Part shown: piece after piece, positions 1 through 4,167 of the stretch
How positions within the stretch are numbered: position 1 is the stretch's first letter
Layout: every line of letters starts with the position of its first letter
Source of the DNA: an uncultured Clostridia bacterium
GTDB lineage: Bacteria > Bacillota_A > Clostridia > Oscillospirales > Oscillospiraceae
Reading direction: 5' to 3'
Length of the DNA: 6,559 nucleotides
Assembly (NCBI GenBank): GCA_946059285.1
Contig: CAMGMW010000069.1
Coordinates: 1-6,559, forward strand
Made by a program: the position numbers and the translations under genes
The notes under the pieces: model-generated
What the model saw: only the letters and a program-made list of their open reading frames with translations
Database searches by the model: none
Told to the model about the DNA's origin: nothing

Positions 1-499
1 GATAATGCAAAAAGCAGTATTTTTCCCTCTCTCCCGCCGCTTTCAGGGACGTTTCCAGACGGATCATTTCCCGTTTGAACACCTTGTCGTTGTGGCTGCC
101 CTCAATCGCATCCTCCTCAAAGAACCAGCCTCGGGTTCCGGTGATGGCGATGTCTTCATATTCATAGCAGTTGTTATTAAGAATCCACAAATCGGAAAAC
201 TGGTTTTCTTCGCAAAAACGATAGAATTTTGCGGCTGTTGTCCACCAGTAATCATGATTCCCTTTCAAAATGATTTTTCTTCCGGGAATTTCGTTGATGA
301 AGGCAAAATCCTCCCTTGCCGCGTCCAGCCCCAACGACCAGGACAAGTCGCCGAGCAGGACAGTCGTATCCTCCGGGCGGATGACAGAAAATCCCGCTCG
401 GAGCTTTTCGAGATAGCCTTCCCACACTCCTCCGAAAACATCCATCGGTTTATTGGTTCCGAAGGACAGATGCAGATCACCGATTGCATAAAGTGCCAT
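1..499 (-). CDS. Metallophosphoesterase, COG1768-like (C-terminus cut by window edge)
   Basis: This is a calcineurin-like metallophosphoesterase, a family that cleaves phosphomonoester or phosphodiester bonds with a two-metal centre. The substrate of this subgroup is unknown to me. The 166 visible residues start MALYAIGDLHLS and carry the metal-binding motifs in order: GDLH (7-10), GDLSW (50-54), GNHD (80-83) and LHY (164-166) just at the edge. The last His-rich motif (GHxH) should lie beyond position 1. A GTRGW block (121-125) and GNHDYWW are typical of the COG1768 'predicted phosphohydrolase' group, which I recall as about 225-235 residues long, so roughly 60-70 residues are missing. There is no signal peptide or membrane segment, so it is probably cytosolic. 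The ATG at 499 is chosen because of a strong Shine-Dalgarno six bases upstream. It starts 12 bases after the dipeptidase stop, so it is probably the sixth gene of the lepB operon. The family call is firm; the biological role is unknown. Confidence 0.9.
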   Translation of the reverse strand, partial: MALYAIGDLHLSFGTNKPMDVFGGVWEGYLEKLRAGFSVIRPEDTTVLLGDLSWSLGLDAAREDFAFINEIPGRKIILKGNHDYWWTTAAKFYRFCEENQFSDLWILNNNCYEYEDIAITGTRGWFFEEDAIEGSHNDKVFKREMIRLETSLKAAGEREKYCFLHY

Positions 500-505
500 C
501 CGTTT

Positions 506-513
506 CTCCCTTT
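506..513 (-). promoter_or_regulatory. Ribosome binding site of the metallophosphoesterase
   Basis: The minus strand reads AAAGGGAG, followed six bases later by the ATG at 499. It overlaps the TAA stop of the upstream dipeptidase (512-514), so ribosomes ending that gene are placed directly on this site. It fixes the phosphoesterase start. Confidence 0.75.
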
Positions 514-1429
514 ACAATACTGCCAGTAAATTCCGATAAAAAATCCGATCCAAAAGCTCCTCGTCATAGCCACAGCTCTGCAAATAACGGTAAAACGCAG
601 GATAGCCCGACAGAGAATCGAATCCCTGCGCCAGAGATTCACAGCCATCCAGATCGCCGCCCAACGCGACATGCGTCTGTCCGCACACGGTGAGTATGTG
701 CTCCAGATGTCGGCGCAGGGTCTCAAAATCCGCGTGCTCTCCCAGAAATGGCGGATACAAATTCAACCCAACCGTTCCGCCCGTCTGCGCGATGGCACGC
801 AGTTGATCATCCGACAGATTGCGCGTATGCTCCCACAGTGAGCGGCAGTTGGAATGGCTGGCCAGAATCGGCGCACACGTTATTTCACACAGGTCCCAAA
901 AGGCGGTCTCGGAAAGATGACTCACATCGATCCGGATTCCGGTTTCCTGCGCCGTGCGGACAAACGCTCGTCCCAAATCCGTCAGACCGCGGTCTGAGCC
1001 ATGCCATCCCGCCAGCGCATTGTCACCGTTCCATGTCAGCGTAGTCATCACAAAGCCGTTTTCACGCAGTGACGGTAAGCGCTCCGGTCGGCAGTCAATG
1101 ATTTCTGTGCCCTCCAAAGACAGCAGAATTGCAGTCCTCCCGGATTCCCAAAGCTGTTTGATTTCCTCCGCATTCGACGCAAAAGCGACGCGGTCACGAT
1201 TCCGGTCAACTTCTTGCCGCAAATATCGAAGCGGCAGCGTCAGAAGCTCCTCCCGCTTCCACGGGATCGGATGGTCCGCGTAACTGCAAAAAGCAAATAC
1301 CTGCGCATAACGCTCCAGAGCGGAAGCCTTCTGCAGGTCAATATGGCAGGAATTGCAGTCCAGCGATTCTTTTTTTCGCCACAGCTCAAATGCGGTATCG
1401 CAATGTCCGTCCAGCAGCCGTACTTTCAT
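512..1429 (-). CDS. Dipeptidase, peptidase family M19 (renal/membrane dipeptidase type)
   Basis: A zinc-dependent dipeptidase of 305 residues, of usual length for the short bacterial M19 enzymes. The family removes the N-terminal residue from dipeptides, often tolerating a D-residue at the C-terminal position. The binuclear-metal ligands known from human renal dipeptidase are all recognisable: H9 and D11 in DGHCDT, the bridging E106 in LSLEGTE, H171 in DVSHLS and H192 in ASHSNCR. LTWN (131-134) and GGDLDG (257-262) are further conserved family blocks. There is no signal peptide, so despite the 'membrane dipeptidase' name it should be cytosolic, perhaps recycling peptides or cell-wall dipeptides (inference). 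The ATG at 1429 is preferred over an in-frame TTG at 1447: it forms an ATGA overlap with the yraN stop and has GGAAGGA nine bases upstream, while the TTG lies inside that Shine-Dalgarno. It is a less expected neighbour of the lepB-rbgA-rnhB-yraN set. Substrate is not predictable. Confidence 0.92.
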   Translation of the reverse strand: MKVRLLDGHCDTAFELWRKKESLDCNSCHIDLQKASALERYAQVFAFCSYADHPIPWKREELLTLPLRYLRQEVDRNRDRVAFASNAEEIKQLWESGRTAILLSLEGTEIIDCRPERLPSLRENGFVMTTLTWNGDNALAGWHGSDRGLTDLGRAFVRTAQETGIRIDVSHLSETAFWDLCEITCAPILASHSNCRSLWEHTRNLSDDQLRAIAQTGGTVGLNLYPPFLGEHADFETLRRHLEHILTVCGQTHVALGGDLDGCESLAQGFDSLSGYPAFYRYLQSCGYDEELLDRIFYRNLLAVL

Positions 1430-1791
1430 GCAAACGCATCCTTCCAATGCTTGATTTTTGGTCTTTTTGTATCGACGCCCTCCGGCGCGTAAATCTCAAT
1501 CACATCAAAGCGGGGCTGCCGCACAGACTCGCCGTGCTCCGCCAGATACATCAGCGCTGTTTGGCGGATACGTTCCTGCTTGCGTCTGTCAACAAATTCA
1601 GCCGCTTCCGCAAACACCGCGTTTTTTCTCAGCTTGACTTCCACAAACACCAGGAATTCGCGGTTTTCAGCAATCAGGTCGATCTCGCCAAAGCGGCTGC
1701 GATAGTTCGCGGCGATTACCTTGTATTTTTGTTTCCGCAGGTATTCCGCTGCCAAGCTTTCGCCCCATCGCCCCCTCAAATCATTCGCCAT
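1426..1791 (-). CDS. yraN: YraN/UPF0102 family protein (predicted nuclease fold)
   Basis: A 121-residue protein of the UPF0102 (YraN) family, full length for the family. Its biochemical role is not settled. The fold is that of restriction-endonuclease-like nucleases such as Holliday-junction resolvases. The sequence shows the N-terminal block [12 protein letters not shown] (7-18), then GEIDLIA (35-41) and FVEVK (49-53). E36/D38, E51 and K53 are placed like the acidic and lysine residues of a PD-(D/E)XK active site, so metal-dependent nuclease activity is plausible but not shown. It is predicted cytosolic and has no Cys clusters. Its ATG lies inside rnhB (11-base overlap) with no convincing Shine-Dalgarno upstream, so translation probably depends on ribosomes finishing rnhB. 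Its TGA overlaps the dipeptidase ATG by four bases. The rnhB-yraN pairing is conserved in many bacteria and suggests a link to nucleic-acid maintenance (inference). Confidence 0.93.
   Translation of the reverse strand: MANDLRGRWGESLAAEYLRKQKYKVIAANYRSRFGEIDLIAENREFLVFVEVKLRKNAVFAEAAEFVDRRKQERIRQTALMYLAEHGESVRQPRFDVIEIYAPEGVDTKRPKIKHWKDAFA
1439..1445 (-). promoter_or_regulatory. Ribosome binding site of the M19 dipeptidase
   Basis: The minus strand reads GGAAGGA, nine bases before the ATG at 1429, inside the last codons of yraN. It decides the start: the in-frame TTG at 1447 overlaps this element and cannot use it. Confidence 0.7.
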
Positions 1792-2386
1792 AAAACTTTT
1801 TCAGAAACGTTCGGCGATGAATCGGTGTCATGCCATATTGACGCAGCGCATCATAATGCGCCCGTGTGCCGTAGCCTTTATGGATCGCGAACCCGTATTG
1901 CGGATAGATCGCGTCCTGCTCTTCCATGAACCGATCCCGCGTCACCTTTGCAAGAATCGATGCAGCCGCAATGTTGGCGCTGAGGCTGTCGCCTTTGACG
2001 ATCGTGCGAACCGGCAGTCCGAACTCCGTCTCCCGATTCCCATCGATCAGTGCCAGCGATGGTCGAACGGTCAGCTGCTCCATTGCACGCCGCATCGCCA
2101 GAAAGGTCGCCTGCAAAATATTGATCTCATCAATCTCCTGTTCTGTCGCGAAGGCGATGCCATAGGCAAGTGCCTCCTGCACAATTATATCATAAAGCGC
2201 CCGGCGGCGCTTATCGCTCAGCTTTTTTGAATCGTTCAGACCTTCAATCTCCAAATCACGCGGCAATATGACCGCGGCGGCGCACACGGGACCCGCCAGC
2301 GGTCCACGCCCCGCCTCGTCCACGCCGCAGACCGTCTCATAGCCCGCGTCATATGCCTCATGCTCATACTTCCATAAATCCGTCAT
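1781..2386 (-). CDS. rnhB: Ribonuclease HII
   Basis: RNase HII nicks the RNA strand of RNA/DNA hybrids and starts removal of single ribonucleotides misincorporated into DNA; it acts in the cytosol on the chromosome. The product is 201 residues, normal for the family. The DEDD catalytic set is visible: D23 and E24 in GVDEAGRG, D115 in LIDGN, and D133 in [17 protein letters not shown] (131-147). The GRG loop (26-28), which reads the 2'-hydroxyl at the RNA-DNA junction, is intact. The conserved HKGYGT block (169-174) carries a Tyr that I take to be the junction-recognition residue. The ATG at 2386 is chosen over one at 2401 because it forms an ATGA overlap with the rbgA stop and has GGGGAG five bases upstream; the longer start would add only MRGEA. 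The gene sits in the conserved rbgA-rnhB-yraN order. No catalytic residue is missing. Confidence 0.97.
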   Translation of the reverse strand: MTDLWKYEHEAYDAGYETVCGVDEAGRGPLAGPVCAAAVILPRDLEIEGLNDSKKLSDKRRRALYDIIVQEALAYGIAFATEQEIDEINILQATFLAMRRAMEQLTVRPSLALIDGNRETEFGLPVRTIVKGDSLSANIAAASILAKVTRDRFMEEQDAIYPQYGFAIHKGYGTRAHYDALRQYGMTPIHRRTFLKKFYGE

Positions 2387-3270
2387 AGCTTCTCCCCGCA
2401 TGCTTCTCTCTCCGGCGGATCCTCCAGCGTGAACCGTCCGATTCTACAGCTTCTATATTCCTCCAAAAGGACATTTGCCATGCGCTCGGTATCAATTTCA
2501 CCCCGAGCAAGCAGGAAGCCCCGCTTTCTTCCCGCTTCCGTCAGCAGCTCATATCCGGTCGCGTTCTCAGGCAGTTCCAGCTTATACCGTTCCTTCACCG
2601 CCGCAGGGTATCTCTCCCACAGCATTGTGAGCAGGTGGCATGCCAAGGTCTCCGTGTCAAGTACGTCGTCCTTCACCGCACCGGTATAGGCAAGCCGCCT
2701 GCCGACCTCTTCATCGTCAAATTTCGGCCATAAAATACCCGGGGTATCCAACAGCAGAAGACCGCGGTCTACCGTTACCCACTGCTTTCCTCTCGTCACG
2801 CCGGGGCGGTTTTCCGCCTTTGCGCCCTTTCTTCCGGCGATCTGATTGATAAATGTGGACTTCCCAACATTGGGTATGCCGACGATCATCAGCTTCAGCG
2901 GTCTGCCGCTTTGTCCCTTTTGGGCATAGCGTTCCAGCTTTTCCGAAAGCAGTGCGCGTACCGTCGGAATAAACCGGTCGATCCCTTTTCTGCTTTTGCA
3001 GTCTGTACACACAACGGCAAAGCCTCTGGACTTCCAATAGTCGCTCCATTTTCTGGTCGCTTCCGGATCTGCAAGATCAGTCCGATTCAGGATTACCAGT
3101 CTTGGTTTCGCACCGCAGATGGCATCAATATCCGGATTCCGGCTGGACATCGGGATACGGGCATCCAGAATTTCGCAAACCGCATCCACAAGTCTCATAT
3201 CCTCTTCCATTTTGCGGCGCGTTTTGGTCATGTGTCCCGGATACCACTGAATGTTCATCCTGTCGTCCAT
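2383..3270 (-). CDS. rbgA: Ribosome biogenesis GTPase RbgA (YlqF)
   Basis: A circularly permuted GTPase needed for late assembly of the 50S ribosomal subunit in Gram-positive bacteria. It acts in the cytosol on pre-50S particles. The product is 295 residues; the B. subtilis protein is about 282. The permuted motif order is clear: the G4-type NRTD (62-65) comes before the P-loop GIPNVGKST (131-139), followed by the G2 region PGVTRG (156-161) and the G3 motif DTPG (175-178). The N-terminal IQWYPGHM holds the His (H13 here) equivalent to the catalytic His9 of B. subtilis RbgA. The C-terminal region (about 205-295) matches the RbgA RNA-binding extension. G4 has Arg in place of the usual Lys of NKxD. 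Start: the ATG at 3270 overlaps the lepB stop as TAATG and has GGAG ten bases upstream. An ATG at 3258 (giving [10 protein letters not shown]) aligns exactly with homologues but has no spaced Shine-Dalgarno. Either is possible. Confidence 0.96.
   Translation of the reverse strand: MDDRMNIQWYPGHMTKTRRKMEEDMRLVDAVCEILDARIPMSSRNPDIDAICGAKPRLVILNRTDLADPEATRKWSDYWKSRGFAVVCTDCKSRKGIDRFIPTVRALLSEKLERYAQKGQSGRPLKLMIVGIPNVGKSTFINQIAGRKGAKAENRPGVTRGKQWVTVDRGLLLLDTPGILWPKFDDEEVGRRLAYTGAVKDDVLDTETLACHLLTMLWERYPAAVKERYKLELPENATGYELLTEAGRKRGFLLARGEIDTERMANVLLEEYRSCRIGRFTLEDPPEREACGEKL
2392..2397 (-). promoter_or_regulatory. Ribosome binding site of rnhB
   Basis: The minus strand reads GGGGAG, five bases before the ATG at 2386, within the last codons of rbgA. 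It supports the 201-residue rnhB start over the ATG at 2401, for which this element would lie inside the coding sequence. Confidence 0.7.
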
Positions 3271-3884
3271 TATGAAACGGCTCCGATCCTGCTGAAATCA
3301 CGGTTTTCACTTTCACCCTTGCCCGGGAACAGCACAAACAGTACCTTTCCGAGCACCTGACTCTCCTCGATCTGCCCGATCAGAGAATATCGGCTGTCTG
3401 CGGAGCGGTTACGGTTATCGCCCATAACGAAAACGCAGTTTTCTTCCACGACCTGTGGAAAAGCGGTCATGCTGTAGTTTGGCATATACATTTCGCTGTT
3501 GATATACGTTTCTTTGATTGCCTCGCCGTCAACGTAGACCGTTCCGATTCCATTATTGTCGTACAGGATATCCACCGTCTGACCCTCTGTGGCAATGACG
3601 CGCTTTACAATCGGTTCTCCGTTCTCAAAGGACTGCTTTCGGGCGACAATGATGTCTCCCTGCTCCAGGTCGCCCATCAGAACATTGCTCAAAAGCGCAA
3701 CATAGTCTCCGTCCTGCAGCGTCTGCATCATGGACGGTCCGGAAACGCCCACCAGCCGTACGACAAAGACAAAAAACAGGGTAATACCCGCAAGAATATA
3801 GACTAGATCATGCAGCAGTGCATACAAATCTTCCAAAAAATCTTTCTTATCCCGTTCCTTCGGCTTATAGCTTTCATTTTCCAT
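3270..3884 (-). CDS. lepB: Signal peptidase I
   Basis: Type I signal peptidase, which cleaves signal peptides from Sec- and Tat-exported preproteins on the outer face of the membrane. The product is 204 residues, the size of the short Gram-positive (SipS-like) enzymes. A charged cytosolic N-terminus (1-20) is followed by one hydrophobic anchor at about 26-46, so the catalytic domain faces outwards. The Ser/Lys dyad is intact: S51 in SGPSMMQTL and K94 in IVKRVIA. The C-terminal conserved box GDNRNRSADSR (155-165) is present. The ATG at 3884 has AAAGGA eight bases upstream. It is the first gene of a tight operon, with its TAA overlapping the rbgA ATG by one base. A consensus -10 box lies about 60 bases upstream. 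In many Firmicutes this cluster follows trmD-rplS; here valS precedes it instead. Confidence 0.97.
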   Translation of the reverse strand: MENESYKPKERDKKDFLEDLYALLHDLVYILAGITLFFVFVVRLVGVSGPSMMQTLQDGDYVALLSNVLMGDLEQGDIIVARKQSFENGEPIVKRVIATEGQTVDILYDNNGIGTVYVDGEAIKETYINSEMYMPNYSMTAFPQVVEENCVFVMGDNRNRSADSRYSLIGQIEESQVLGKVLFVLFPGKGESENRDFSRIGAVS

Positions 3885-3892
3885 AGAGGATA

Positions 3893-3898
3893 TCCTTT
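3893..3898 (-). promoter_or_regulatory. Ribosome binding site of lepB
   Basis: The minus strand reads AAAGGA (within GGAAAGGA), eight bases before the ATG at 3884. Good match and spacing; it confirms the lepB start. Confidence 0.75.
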
Positions 3899-3930
3899 CC
3901 GCCCGTCGCAGAACACAGGGCTTGCTCTAA

Positions 3931-3952
3931 GTGTATATGATTGATTATACAC
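3931..3952. promoter_or_regulatory. Dyad overlapping the lepB -10 box and predicted start site (possible operator)
   Basis: The arms GTGTATA (3931-3937) and TATACAC (3946-3952) are perfect inverted repeats separated by 8 bases. The 22-bp element spans roughly -15 to +6 of the predicted promoter. That is the size and place of a repressor operator for a dimeric regulator. Part of the symmetry could arise by chance because the -10 box itself is AT-rich. No regulator gene is present in the window. Confidence 0.35.
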
Positions 3953-3972
3953 CAAAGCATCACAGAAATAAA
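3944..3972 (-). promoter_or_regulatory. Candidate housekeeping (sigma-A type) promoter of the lepB operon
   Basis: The minus strand has a perfect TATAAT at 3944-3949. At 17 bases' spacing the -35 hexamer is TTTATT (3967-3972), only 3 of 6 to TTGACA, set in a T-rich tract (about 3966-3982) that could act as an UP-like element. A start near 3937 would give a leader of about 52 bases before the lepB ATG. The weak -35 suggests modest or assisted activity. This is the only convincing promoter in the window and would drive all six downstream genes. It is predicted from sequence alone. Confidence 0.6.
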
Positions 3973-4049
3973 GAAAAAATATCGATTCGGATGCAAAATG
4001 GGCGCGCCGCAAATTACGGTCATGTCATTTCGGTGCGGTCACACTGCCC

Positions 4050-4102
4050 TGGAAATCTAAAATGTTATAAAACAGGACGATTTTTAACATTTTAAATTTC
4101 CA
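4050..4102 (-). repeat. Long AT-rich inverted repeat between valS and lepB
   Basis: Arms of 18 bases at 4050-4067 and 4085-4102 pair along their whole length in minus-strand RNA. There is one G-U pair (position 4057 with 4095) and a 17-base loop, in which three further A-T pairs are possible (4069-4071 with 4081-4083). In plus-strand RNA the same position would be a C/A mismatch, so the structure fits better as part of the valS-sense transcript. A second short pairing, CTGC (4044-4047) with GCAG (4107-4110), could extend the base. No U-run follows in the minus direction (the next bases are GGGCAGTG), so it is not an ordinary intrinsic terminator. It may be an mRNA 3' stabiliser, an atypical terminator or a small repeat element. 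The rest of the 283-base gap (3885-4167) holds the lepB promoter and nothing else I recognise. Confidence 0.6.
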
Positions 4103-4113
4103 TGCTGCAGCAT
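4102..4113. repeat. 12-bp perfect palindrome beside the AT-rich hairpin
   Basis: ATGCTGCAGCAT is its own reverse complement. It abuts the outer end of the 18-base hairpin arm, sharing base 4102. It could be a protein-binding site or part of an alternative fold of the valS 3' untranslated region. A perfect 12-bp palindrome is uncommon at any given place but can arise by chance in a genome. Confidence 0.3.
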
Positions 4114-4167
4114 CAACCACTTCCTACAATGGCACAACAGCTTTTGCAGCGCACCCTGCGGGAGTCC

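Noticed and set aside
5..529. 174-codon open frame on the plus strand
   Set aside because: It is antisense to the phosphoesterase, whose motifs (GDLH, GNHD) are unmistakable on the minus strand. The plus-strand product has no recognisable domain.
265..726. 153-codon open frame on the minus strand
   Set aside because: It overlaps both the dipeptidase C-terminus and the phosphoesterase in another frame; its Trp/Arg/Cys-rich product has no motif.
1390..1929. 179-codon open frame on the plus strand
   Set aside because: It spans the complement of three real genes (dipeptidase start, yraN, rnhB end) and resembles no family I know; a shadow frame.
3936..3941. TATGAT on the plus strand as a divergent promoter -10 box
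   Set aside because: No -35-like hexamer at suitable spacing and no plus-strand gene downstream; it falls within the dyad that overlaps the minus-strand promoter.
4001..4008. GGCGCGCC palindrome
   Set aside because: An isolated 8-bp GC palindrome is expected by chance and has no context that suggests function.
3803..4012. Small minus-strand frame (69 codons) starting in the intergenic region and entering lepB out of frame
   Set aside because: It crosses the lepB promoter and leader, has no Shine-Dalgarno that I can see, and its product shows no family features.
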